Shown in pieces: positions 24,934 to 32,579 of a stretch of 64,000 nucleotides of DNA (the stretch's first letter is position 1; the number at the start of each line of letters is the position of its first letter). Origin of the DNA: an uncultured Fimbriimonas sp. (GTDB lineage Bacteria; Armatimonadota; Fimbriimonadia; Fimbriimonadales; Fimbriimonadaceae); contig CAMFIS010000002.1 in assembly GCA_945952345.1 (NCBI GenBank), positions 20,718 to 84,717 on the forward strand, read 5' to 3'. A program made the position numbers and the translations under genes. The notes beneath the pieces were generated by a model. The model worked only from the letters and a program-made list of their open reading frames with translations. It made no database searches and had not been told where the DNA came from.

Positions 24934-25163
24934 CCCCCACCGTCGGGGAGCTTTGCTCCTCCACCTACGGCCCGCTCATCGACCTCATAAATGCTTGCCC
25001 TTGTGGCAACCATTGATAAGGGCTCTCCCCAGGGGTGGAGCGTGGTTTATTCCTTCAAGCAAAAGCTCAAAGCAATTCGAATTGCCTCAAAGTCGTTTGC
25101 AAGGCAAGTAGCCAACGCTACACCCCTGGGGGTGTCGGTGAGCCTGCGAACCGGTGGGGGTAG
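24934..25163. repeat. 230-bp nested palindromic element
   Basis: The outer inverted repeat is CTACCCCCACCG (24934-24945) against CGGTGGGGGTAG (25152-25163). Inside, CTCCCCAGGGGTGGAGCGTGG near 25024 pairs imperfectly with CCAACGCTACACCCCTGGGG near 25110-25130. The internal arm is shared with the repeat at 8786-8806. It accounts for most of the 395-base spacer between the permease and ankyrin genes; the remainder (24778-24933) shows no gene. Confidence 0.7.
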
Positions 25164-25172
25164 AAATACGGA

Positions 25173-26663
25173 TTAACTAGCCCCGAACTTCCTCAAGACC
25201 GCTTTAACATCCTCCCTCTTGCCGCATTGATCCAGCATCGACGTGCCAACCTTATTTGCCTTTGCATGGACGTCCGCCCCCGCCGAAATGAGTGCCTCGA
25301 CGACGCCAATGTAATCGCCTTTCGGGTTGCGGCACCATTGCGAGCCGTGGCATGCCCAGCCGAGGGGCGGGCTGCCGTGAACCGCGTCGCAGGTATCGAG
25401 TGGAACGTACGGGATGAGGAGCTTGACGGCGGCGAGGTAGCCGAACCAGCAGGCAGTGTGGAGCGACGTGCCCGTATCCATGCCGGGTGACATCGGGTCC
25501 ACTCCGGCTTTGAGGAGAAGTCTCACGGTATCGATCCGGCCCTCCTGGGCCGCGTCGGCGATGGCGCGGGCATCGGCTCCAAGGTCTTTGCCAGCGTCGG
25601 GATTCTTGGCGAGGATTGCATCGACGGCCTTTTCGTCGCCGTTCCAAGCCGCGACCACCAGTCGTCGTGCCGGGTTGCCATGATCCAGGAGGATTTCCGC
25701 TACCTCTTTGTGTCCGAGCCGTGCCGCCATCTGGTGGGGAGTCATCGACGGGCCAATGGTGTAGGCGTAGATGTGTCCGCCGTTGGATTTCTTGGTCACG
25801 AAGTCGCCTTCGCCAATGCGGAAATCCACCGACTTAGGCTGTTCGTCGAGGATGCGTTTGAGGAGGTCAACATCGTTCAAGGCGACGGCGGTGAAGATGT
25901 CCGGCTTTGCCCCGGTTGCCCGGAGAACGCTGACGACGTCGATATTCCGAATTTGACACTGGATTGGCGTACCTTCGTGATCTATGTCTTTCTTATTTAG
26001 TTCCGCTCCTCGATCGATGAGGAATTGCGCCGTGGCCGCGTCTTTGGCGAAGTGAAGCGGCGTCATTCCGTCTCCACCCGGCGCGCTGACGAGGGACGGA
26101 TCTTTGTCGAGAAAGTCCTTGAGGACATCGACTCGTCCGTGGGCGGCCGCCGACCATACATCGAACTTAGCCCCGAAGCCCAACAACATCTCGGCGATCT
26201 CCTCGTTCGCGTGGTCCAACGCGTGGAAACCGCCGGCCCACCAGTCGGTGCGGCGGTTCGGGTCGGCGCCATTGCGGATAAGAATTGGCACGAGTTCTTT
26301 GGCTCGCAGGTGGCGACTCGCGGGAACAATGGCGGGAGAATCGAACGAGAAGATGGTATCGTTCACGTGCTTTCGCAACTTGGGCTTGGTACGGAAAAGT
26401 TGTTCGAGAGCCTTCGGGTCGCCGCTATCCACGGCGCTTTGGAACGCCGCGAGAAGTGCCGGCGTCTCGACTTCCTCCACCAGTTTTGGCCAGCTGGAAA
26501 AGCCGTATTTGCGGGCGATAAGACGCTGTGCGTCGGCGAGTCTTGCCGTAGCGGGAGTGATTTCGTCGGCGGTTTCATCGCCGTTTTGAAGCTTGCGGAG
26601 GAGTTCCTTCGCTTGAATTCGGAGCTGCCGGACGTCGGCTCGCTCGGGTAGTTTTTCAGACAT
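25173..26663 (-). CDS. Ankyrin repeat protein
   Basis: 496 residues. A charged helical N-terminal part (residues 1-75, KLPERADVRQLRIQAKELL, then ARKYGFSSWPKLVEEV) of a kind often found in front of bacterial ankyrin arrays is followed by about ten ankyrin repeats, for example GMTPLHFAKDAATAQFLIDR, MTPHQMAARLGHKEVAEILL and TGTSLHTACWFGYLAAVKLL. No signal peptide or catalytic domain. Presumably a cytosolic protein-binding scaffold; the partner is unknown. Its upstream side faces the repeat-rich spacer 26664-27172. Confidence 0.88.
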   Translation of the reverse strand: MSEKLPERADVRQLRIQAKELLRKLQNGDETADEITPATARLADAQRLIARKYGFSSWPKLVEEVETPALLAAFQSAVDSGDPKALEQLFRTKPKLRKHVNDTIFSFDSPAIVPASRHLRAKELVPILIRNGADPNRRTDWWAGGFHALDHANEEIAEMLLGFGAKFDVWSAAAHGRVDVLKDFLDKDPSLVSAPGGDGMTPLHFAKDAATAQFLIDRGAELNKKDIDHEGTPIQCQIRNIDVVSVLRATGAKPDIFTAVALNDVDLLKRILDEQPKSVDFRIGEGDFVTKKSNGGHIYAYTIGPSMTPHQMAARLGHKEVAEILLDHGNPARRLVVAAWNGDEKAVDAILAKNPDAGKDLGADARAIADAAQEGRIDTVRLLLKAGVDPMSPGMDTGTSLHTACWFGYLAAVKLLIPYVPLDTCDAVHGSPPLGWACHGSQWCRNPKGDYIGVVEALISAGADVHAKANKVGTSMLDQCGKREDVKAVLRKFGAS

Positions 26664-26807
26664 ATTTACCTTCGTTGCTTGTGGCCCGTGGTCCGCGAAC
26701 AGGCAGCAGCAAAGGTCTTGCTGATTTCGAATTGTGTGGGGATGGACTCTGTCCTTTCCGCGGACCCGGCGGCGCTCCGAACGCCACGTTCATGTTATCA
26801 CACTTTT

Positions 26808-26860
26808 GGCGAAGGCGAAGGCGAAGGCGAAGGCGAAGGCGAGGGCGAGGGCGAGGGCGG
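26808..26860 (+). repeat. Hexanucleotide tandem repeat
   Basis: Five copies of GGCGAA, three of GGCGAG and a terminal GGCGG, in the non-coding spacer between the ankyrin gene and the deacetylase gene. It directly abuts the GTGGCACTG repeat cluster. The number of units could vary between strains by slippage. Confidence 0.9.
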
Positions 26861-26861
26861 A

Positions 26862-27112
26862 GTGGCACTGTCAACGACCCCTCCGTTCAACGAAGTGGCG
26901 CTGGGAGTTGGCAGTGATCTTGAGGCGTTAGTCGTGGCACTGGTAAAGACGTCTGTGACGAAGGAACTGGGATTTACCAGTGTTAGCGTCAAACCAAGAA
27001 CACTGGTAACTCGCAGCCTCAGTCCGTTCTCACTCGTACCTCGTGAAAATGAACGGCCTCAAGGCAGATCTCGTTACCAGTGCCACGCCTAGTTTTCTCG
27101 CACTGGCCAGTG
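26862..27112. repeat. Cluster of GTGGCACTGG-family palindromes
   Basis: Three units in tandem: 26862-26916 (55-base type), 26934-26982 (GTGGCACTGGTAAA to TTTACCAGTG) and 27001-27086 (86-base type with perfect ends CACTGGTAAC/GTTACCAGTG, closed by CCAC). A small perfect palindrome CACTGGCCAGTG follows at 27101-27112. Together with 26664-26860 this leaves no room for a gene in the 509-base spacer. Confidence 0.85.
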
Positions 27113-27172
27113 CCAGGACTTGTAAACCTTCCAATCCCTGCCGCGTTATAGCATTGGAGCACCAAGCTCGCC

Positions 27173-27994
27173 ATGAGAATAAGGTTCACCAGTCTCGGAC
27201 TTCTCGCCATCGCCGCCACCGCAGCGGCCGCCCACGGAACGCAGCACACGAACCTGCGGATGCCGCCGATTCCGCGCGTCAATCCCGCCCAGGTTCGCAT
27301 GAACGACAGCGACTGGCGTCAGGCTTCGGCGATCATCCAGGCCGACAAGAGCATCGAGGTTCAGATGGCGAAGATGACCACGCATCAGACCCGCGAGTTC
27401 ATCCTCAAGCATGGCGACAGCGACAAGAAGGAGATCGCGCTGACCTTCGACGACGGCCCTCATCCCGGCTACACCGAGAAGATTCTCGACACGCTGAAGC
27501 AGGAGCATGTGCCCGCCACCTTCTTCGTCATCGGGTTCATGGCCGACGCCCATCCGGAACTCGTTCGAGCGATCTCGAATAGCGGCAACGTGGTCGGCAA
27601 TCACACTTACAGCCACGTGACGCTGACTCACCTCGACGAAGCCCAGACCCTCGCCGAGTACAAGGCCAACAACGCGGTGATCGAAAGGATTACCGGTAAG
27701 CATGTGGACTATTGCCGCCCGCCCGGTGGTGACTTCAATCCGACGGTTTTGAAATCCGCCGCTGAACTGGGCCTCACCACCGTGATGTGGACCGACGATC
27801 CGGGCGATTATGTCAATCCTCCCGACGATTTGCTGTTCGAACGCGAGGTCGACAAGCTCTCGAACGGCGGCATCGTTCTGCTGCACGATGGCTCCAAGAG
27901 CACGCTGGATACGCTGCAGAAGTTCATCCGAACAGCGAAGGCGAAGGGCTATCGATTCGTGACGCTGGATGAATTGAAGCGCGATCGAGATTGA
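27173..27994 (+). CDS. Polysaccharide deacetylase (NodB domain)
   Basis: 273 residues with a signal peptide (FTSLGLLAIAATAAAAHG) and a NodB domain from about residue 88: catalytic base and metal site ALTFDDGPHPGY (motif 1), VGNHTYSHVTLT (motif 2, His-x3-His), CRPPGGDFNP (motif 3) and GIVLLHDGS (motif 5). It removes acetyl groups from a cell-wall or exported polysaccharide such as peptidoglycan GlcNAc, outside the cytoplasmic membrane. Monocistronic, bracketed on both sides by GTGGCACTGG repeats. Confidence 0.92.
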   Translation: MRIRFTSLGLLAIAATAAAAHGTQHTNLRMPPIPRVNPAQVRMNDSDWRQASAIIQADKSIEVQMAKMTTHQTREFILKHGDSDKKEIALTFDDGPHPGYTEKILDTLKQEHVPATFFVIGFMADAHPELVRAISNSGNVVGNHTYSHVTLTHLDEAQTLAEYKANNAVIERITGKHVDYCRPPGGDFNPTVLKSAAELGLTTVMWTDDPGDYVNPPDDLLFEREVDKLSNGGIVLLHDGSKSTLDTLQKFIRTAKAKGYRFVTLDELKRDRD

Positions 27995-28002
27995 ATTTAG
28001 TT

Positions 28003-28166
28003 GTGGCACTGGCTCCGACGTCTGCGTCGAACGAAGTGACGCTGGGAGAAGCCAGTGTTTTTCCTCGACGAGCAGAGAACACTGGTAACTCGCAGCCTCA
28101 GTTCGTTCTCACTCATTCTTCGCGAAAATGAACGAACTCAAGGCAGGGGTCGTTACCAGTGCCACA
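28003..28166. repeat. GTGGCACTGG-family palindromes upstream of kdpD
   Basis: 28003-28057 is a 55-base unit almost identical in plan to those at 9706 and 26862. 28080-28166 is the 86/87-base type, very close to 27001-27086, with ends CACTGGTAAC and GTTACCAGTGCCAC. The outermost bases (GTGGCACTGG at 28003, CCAGTGCCAC at 28157-28166) also pair, so the whole 164 bp is itself an inverted-repeat element. Confidence 0.85.
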
Positions 28167-28184
28167 CCCTATTCCTTCAATTCT

Positions 28185-28201
28185 CAAGAAATCCTCAAGA
28201 A
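28185..28201. promoter_or_regulatory. Candidate KdpE box upstream of kdpD
   Basis: TCAAGAA occurs at 28185 and again at 28196, an 11-bp direct repeat; read on the other strand it is TTCTTGA. The same CTTGA core occurs at 11-bp spacing after kdpE (31569, 31580). OmpR/PhoB-type regulators such as KdpE bind direct repeats with this period. Position relative to a promoter is not established. Confidence 0.45.
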
Positions 28202-28249
28202 CGCATTTGAACCTAATACTCGCTCTAAATCGCAAGTACACTGAACCTA

Positions 28250-30895
28250 TTGAGCGATGGCCGGCCAAATCCCGATGATCTGCTGAAAGCGGTTCAGGGA
28301 CAGGAGCACGAGCGCGGGAGACTAAAGGTCTTTCTCGGCGCGTCGGCAGGTGTGGGCAAGACCTATGCCATGCTCACCGAAGCCCACGAGCGGAAGCGAC
28401 GCGGACAGGACGTGGTCATTGGATATGTTGAAGCTCATCAGCGGGCCGAAACCCACGCGATGGTCGAAGGCTTAGAAGAGGTTCCACTTCGGCGAATCTA
28501 TCACCGCGGCGCCGAGCTCTTCGAAGTCGATGTCGCCGCCATCATCAAGCGCCATCCCGAGATTGTTCTCGTCGACGAACTTGCACATAACAATGCCCCG
28601 GGCTCGACACATAATAAGCGTTGGCAGGACATCAACGACCTGCTCGCGGCGGGAATTTCGGTCTTCACGGCAGTCAACATTCAACACCTCGAAAGCCTGA
28701 ATGACGTCGTCGCCCAAGTCACGGGAGTCCGGGTTCAGGAGACGGTTCCCGATTCATTTTTCGACCAAGCCGACGATATCGAACTAATCGACCTCGCTCC
28801 TGGCGAGCTCCAGCAACGCCTCAAGGAAGGCAAGGTGTACCTGCCCGAACGGGTGGAGCATGCGCTCGAAGGCTTCTTCAAGACGACCAACCTCACCGCC
28901 CTTCGCGAGTTGGCTTTGCGGCGAGCCGCCGACTCGGTGGATGCCGAAATGCAGCGGCTTCGGATTCAGGAAGGGGCTAAGGACACCTGGGCGACCCGGG
29001 AACGGATCGTGGTGTGTATCGCGCCCAATCGCATGGCGACCCGGGTGGTCCGGGCCGCGGCGAGGATGGGTGTCGCCACCCACGCCGAGCTCATCGCAGT
29101 GTATGTGGAGAGTGATCGCCAGACTCACCGGGCAGCGAGCGACCACGACCATGCCCAAGACGCGATCGACCTTTCTCAAGAGCTTGGCTTCGAAATCATC
29201 CACCTTCATGGTCACGACATCGTGGCCGAGATCGTCGGTTTCGCGCGCCGCCGTAATGCAACCCTCATTGTTGTCGGCAAACCCATCCGACCACGGTGGC
29301 GAGAGATTTTGTTTGGCTCGGTGGTCGACTACTTGGTCCGCGCCAGCGGCGACATCGATGTTCACGTTATCACCGATGTGGGCGAGCCGACCAAGGCTCC
29401 ACCACCTGCACCAAGAAAAATTGAGGCGGTCACTCGGCAGGGAATCCTGCTTGGACTCTTTTCGGTTACCCTCGCGTCGGGTCTTGGCTTCCTTTTCCTG
29501 CCCTCGCTCCATCTCGCCAATGTGGCGATGATTTACGTTCTCGGAGTTGCGCTTGCGGCCACAAGGCTGAACCGAACGGAGTCCAGCCTCCTCTCGATTG
29601 TCAGTGTCCTGGCTTTCAATTTCCTCTTCGTTGAGCCTCGCTTCTCATTTGCGGTGAGCGACATTCGCTACCTCGTACTCTTCGGAGCGATGCTTACGAT
29701 TGGCGTCGTCATCAGCTCCTTGACCTATCGCTTGAGAGAACAAATTAGAGTGTCGAGCGAGAGGGAACGGCGGACGTCCAGCCTGTATATGCTGAGTCGG
29801 CAGATGGCCCAAGCGCCCAACAACATCGAACTCGCCAAGGTCGCGGCCTCGGAGATTTCTTCGGTATTTTCCGGCGACGTCGCGATCTTTTTCCGCACGG
29901 CTGGCCGCATCGATTTGGTCGTCCCATCGGAATCGGGATTCGAGAAGAATGCGAACGAGCAGGCGGTGGCAACATGGGTTTCGGAACATCACGAATCGGC
30001 AGGGAAAGGCACGACCACTCTGCCCGGATCGCTGGCGTACTACATGCCACTCAAGGGAGCCGAGACCGTGGTTGGCGTGCTGGCTCTTAAGCCCAGACGA
30101 GAACTCGATGGCACCGCGCAATTGCAGCTTTTGGAGACGTTTGGAAATGGACTTGGCCTAGCACTCGAGAGGTCGATCCTTTCGAAACAATCCAGCGACG
30201 CCCGCGTCACGGTCGAATCCGAACGCATCCGGAGCACACTGCTGAGTTCCATCTCCCACGACCTGCGGACTCCACTCACGAGTATCACTGGTGCCGCCAG
30301 CACGCTTGTTTCGGGAAAAGGAAACACCAAGGAACTCGCCCAGACCATCTATTCCGAGTCTACGCGGCTAAATCAACAAATCCAGAATCTGCTGGATATG
30401 ACCCGCTTGCAGTCGGGTGGCGTGGAACTTAAGCTCACGTGGCAATCGCCACAAGAATTGGTGGCTTCCGCGGTCGAGAAGTGCAAGACCGTCCTCGAGG
30501 GCCGCGAACTGAAGATCGAATTCAAGGGCAAGATCGAGTTGATCGAAGCCGACGGGTTGCTGGTGGAGAAAGCCCTCACCAACGTCCTCGACAACGCGGC
30601 GAAGTTCACCCAGCCGGGAGATGAAATCAAGATCACGGTGTTCTCTCAGGGGCGCGAGATGATCTTCCTGATAACCGATCAGGGCCAGGGCTTCCCGGCT
30701 GAGGCGTTAGGCAAGGTGTTCACGCCGGGTTTCCATGTGGGCTCGTCTGGCTTCGGACTTGGCCTCGCCATCGTTGAGGCGATTACCAAGCTTCACGGCG
30801 GACGGAGTTCGGCAACCAACGTGGTCGGCGGCGGCGCGGCGGTACGCTTGGAGTTCCCGCTCCCCGAGCGGCAGCCCGAGGTTCCGCATGACTAA
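28250..30895 (+). CDS. kdpD: Potassium sensor histidine kinase KdpD
   Basis: 881 residues, full length. The order is a KdpD-type N-terminal domain with Walker A GASAGVGKT (30-38) and the DELAHNNAPG segment, a USP-like domain (about 250-370), four membrane helices (about 400-500), a GAF-like region, then the kinase with phospho-His about residue 670 (SSISHDLRTPLTS), N box TNVLDNAAKFT and G box TDQGQGFP. It senses potassium limitation and phosphorylates KdpE. The start is TTG at 28250. The USP part does not show the SxS/FTAxY motif that binds c-di-AMP in S. aureus KdpD (here it reads AELIAVY). The stop overlaps kdpE by eight bases. Confidence 0.95.
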   Translation: MSDGRPNPDDLLKAVQGQEHERGRLKVFLGASAGVGKTYAMLTEAHERKRRGQDVVIGYVEAHQRAETHAMVEGLEEVPLRRIYHRGAELFEVDVAAIIKRHPEIVLVDELAHNNAPGSTHNKRWQDINDLLAAGISVFTAVNIQHLESLNDVVAQVTGVRVQETVPDSFFDQADDIELIDLAPGELQQRLKEGKVYLPERVEHALEGFFKTTNLTALRELALRRAADSVDAEMQRLRIQEGAKDTWATRERIVVCIAPNRMATRVVRAAARMGVATHAELIAVYVESDRQTHRAASDHDHAQDAIDLSQELGFEIIHLHGHDIVAEIVGFARRRNATLIVVGKPIRPRWREILFGSVVDYLVRASGDIDVHVITDVGEPTKAPPPAPRKIEAVTRQGILLGLFSVTLASGLGFLFLPSLHLANVAMIYVLGVALAATRLNRTESSLLSIVSVLAFNFLFVEPRFSFAVSDIRYLVLFGAMLTIGVVISSLTYRLREQIRVSSERERRTSSLYMLSRQMAQAPNNIELAKVAASEISSVFSGDVAIFFRTAGRIDLVVPSESGFEKNANEQAVATWVSEHHESAGKGTTTLPGSLAYYMPLKGAETVVGVLALKPRRELDGTAQLQLLETFGNGLGLALERSILSKQSSDARVTVESERIRSTLLSSISHDLRTPLTSITGAASTLVSGKGNTKELAQTIYSESTRLNQQIQNLLDMTRLQSGGVELKLTWQSPQELVASAVEKCKTVLEGRELKIEFKGKIELIEADGLLVEKALTNVLDNAAKFTQPGDEIKITVFSQGREMIFLITDQGQGFPAEALGKVFTPGFHVGSSGFGLGLAIVEAITKLHGGRSSATNVVGGGAAVRLEFPLPERQPEVPHD

Positions 30896-31565
30896 ACTTT
30901 TGGTGATCGACGACGAACTCGCCATTCGCAAGTTCCTCGTCGCGAGCGTGGACCCGGAGAAGTACAAAATTCTTGAGGCAGAGAACGGATTGAAGGGCGT
31001 GCGGCTGACCGCCACCGAATCACCAGATGTGGTCCTTCTCGACCTTGGCCTACCCGACATCGATGGCGTGGAAGTAACCCGACGAATTCGCGAATGGTCG
31101 CAGGTGCCCATCATCATCCTGTCTGCGCGTGGCGAAGATAATGACAAGGTGGACGCCCTCGACGCCGGCGCCAACGACTACCTCACCAAGCCATTCAGCC
31201 TGCCCGAGCTTTTCGCCCGTATTCGAGTCCTCCTCAGGAGTGCGCAGCCTACCGCACCGAACTCCATCATCCACATTCAAGACGTGGATATCGACATCGC
31301 CGCACACACCGTGACCAAGAACGGGCAGCCGGTCCACCTCACCAAAACCGAATTCAAAATGCTCGCCTTGCTGGCGAGAAACTTGGGCAAGGTGCTTACC
31401 CACACCCAGATTCTCCGCGAGGTTTGGGGTCCGGAGTACGAAGACGAACTCCACTACCTGCGGGTCTATTCCCAGCAGATTCGAACCAAGATCGAAGACG
31501 ATCCGACCCAACCGAAGATCCTCATCACCGAGACTGGAATTGGCTATCGCCTGCGCAGCGAATAG
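30888..31565 (+). CDS. kdpE: Response regulator KdpE
   Basis: 225 residues from the ATG at 30888 inside the end of kdpD; the long frame upstream of this is only kdpD in another frame. The receiver has acidic pocket DDE at 8-10, phospho-acceptor Asp52 (VLLDLGLPD) and the TKPF lysine near 102. An OmpR/PhoB winged-helix DNA-binding domain fills residues ~128-225 (LTKTEFKMLALLARN, then YLRVYSQQIRTKIEDD). It activates kdp transcription when phosphorylated by KdpD. Candidate binding sites flank the gene pair. Confidence 0.95.
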   Translation: MTKLLVIDDELAIRKFLVASVDPEKYKILEAENGLKGVRLTATESPDVVLLDLGLPDIDGVEVTRRIREWSQVPIIILSARGEDNDKVDALDAGANDYLTKPFSLPELFARIRVLLRSAQPTAPNSIIHIQDVDIDIAAHTVTKNGQPVHLTKTEFKMLALLARNLGKVLTHTQILREVWGPEYEDELHYLRVYSQQIRTKIEDDPTQPKILITETGIGYRLRSE

Positions 31566-31568
31566 CGT

Positions 31569-31606
31569 CTTGATGCTTTCTTGATGCCCCCTCGGGGTTT
31601 CTTGAT
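31569..31606. promoter_or_regulatory. Candidate KdpE box between kdpE and the barrel gene
   Basis: CTTGATGC at 31569 and 31580 (11-bp period) and CTTGATTC at 31601 (21 bp on) form three like-oriented repeats in the 76 bases between kdpE and the downstream kdp genes. Between the second and third is a short CCCC-TC-GGGG hairpin followed by TTTCTT that may act as a weak terminator. This arrangement would allow separate control of the transport genes. Confidence 0.45.
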
Positions 31607-31641
31607 TCGGCTCTGAGCAGTTCAAAGGCGATCATCAAGGT

Positions 31642-32379
31642 GTGAAGCAATTCGCCTTGATTTTGGTCTTTGTCGCCCCGCTGGCCTTAGCGGACGAGCG
31701 CCCCCCGATCACCACCGACCGACCGGGATTCTCCGATGGTTCGAATGTAGTTGGGCGTGGAACATTCCAGATCGAGTCGGGATTCTTCAAGACATTCGCC
31801 CAGGGCACTACCACAAGTTCCTTCGGTGATCTGCTCTTTCGCTACGGCACTTCCGACGACACCGAAATCCGATTGATCGGCCTGACCTACGGCACCGCAC
31901 CGGGCCCGCAACAAGGTCTGCTCGATCCTTCCGTAGGATTTAAGTATCGACTCCAACGACCCAGTGGCAAGCGTGGCGAAATTACGTTTGAGGGTCAATC
32001 CACGATTCCGATCGGAGCCAGTGTGCTTCGCGCTAATGCATGGAATCCTACCGCGAAGATCGCGTGGACGTCACCTTTCGGCGCGGACACCATTGGTGGC
32101 AACTTCGTGGTGTCCGAGAACGGTCCGAGTGGATCGCGGTTCGAACAGACAGCCGTTACGTTCACGTACTCGCATTCTCTCTCAGCCAAGCTCGGCCTCA
32201 CCCAAGAAGTGTGGGGCGTAAACCGAGTGGGACTGAATCAATCCGGTGGCGCTTTTACCAGCCTCGCCGCCACCTACCTGCTCACCAACGACCAACAGCT
32301 CGACTTGCGAATCGGGACGGGCTTCAACCAACACCGCGACGGATGGCTGCTCCAAGCGGGATATTCCAAGCGATTTTGA
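31642..32379 (+). CDS. Outer-membrane beta-barrel protein within the kdp locus
   Basis: 245 residues: signal peptide (QFALILVFVAPLALADE), then ITTDRPGFSDGSNVVGRGTF, the start typical of the transporter/phenol-degradation meta-pathway barrel family, and alternating amphipathic strands ending in an aromatic (QAGYSKRF), as outer-membrane barrels do. GTG start at 31642 with AAGG upstream. It lies between kdpE and kdpF, on the same strand, with 16 bases to the next small gene. An outer-membrane channel co-expressed with a potassium pump would make sense in a diderm; this is inference from position. Confidence 0.75.
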   Translation: MKQFALILVFVAPLALADERPPITTDRPGFSDGSNVVGRGTFQIESGFFKTFAQGTTTSSFGDLLFRYGTSDDTEIRLIGLTYGTAPGPQQGLLDPSVGFKYRLQRPSGKRGEITFEGQSTIPIGASVLRANAWNPTAKIAWTSPFGADTIGGNFVVSENGPSGSRFEQTAVTFTYSHSLSAKLGLTQEVWGVNRVGLNQSGGAFTSLAATYLLTNDQQLDLRIGTGFNQHRDGWLLQAGYSKRF

Positions 32380-32395
32380 AACGGAGAAACCAACC

Positions 32396-32500
32396 ATGAA
32401 CGATGCATTTGTACTGGCGATAACCGTGCTCGTGTTCGCCGCCCTTGCCGCACTGGCGTGGGGATTCGAGCGACTTCTGGCAGGAAAGGACGATGAGTGA
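32396..32500 (+). CDS. 34-residue single-span membrane peptide in the kdp operon
   Basis: The ATG at 32396 has a good ribosome binding site (ACGGAG, 11 bases upstream). The peptide is one membrane helix (FVLAITVLVFAALAALAW) followed by GFERLLAGKDDE. Its stop overlaps the kdpF start by eight bases, so it is translated as part of the transport operon. It is not KdpF, which follows. Possibly a second small subunit or assembly factor; no known family is recognised. Confidence 0.65.
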   Translation: MNDAFVLAITVLVFAALAALAWGFERLLAGKDDE

Positions 32501-32579
32501 AATTGTCGTTCTCGGGGCGGTTTGCCTGCTCCTCGCCATCTACCTCGTCTACGCCCTTCTGCGACCGGAGAAGTTTTAA
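32493..32579 (+). CDS. kdpF: Potassium-transporting ATPase subunit F
   Basis: 28 residues, one membrane helix (VVLGAVCLLLAIYLVYALL) ending RPEKF, matching the length and the YLVYALL-x(2-4)-F ending of known KdpF peptides. KdpF stabilises the KdpABC complex at the cytoplasmic membrane. Translation is coupled on both sides: the start lies within the end of the previous small ORF, and the kdpA GTG follows the TAA with no gap. Confidence 0.88.
   Translation: MSEIVVLGAVCLLLAIYLVYALLRPEKF

Noticed and set aside
26808-27112. CRISPR array
   Set aside because: The repeats are hexamers in tandem and hairpin units of unequal length without regular spacers; no cas genes are in the window.
27995-28249. 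A c-di-AMP (ydaO-type) riboswitch before kdpD
   Set aside because: The spacer is filled by two GTGGCACTGG repeats and a short direct-repeat region; the conserved ydaO sequence blocks were not found.
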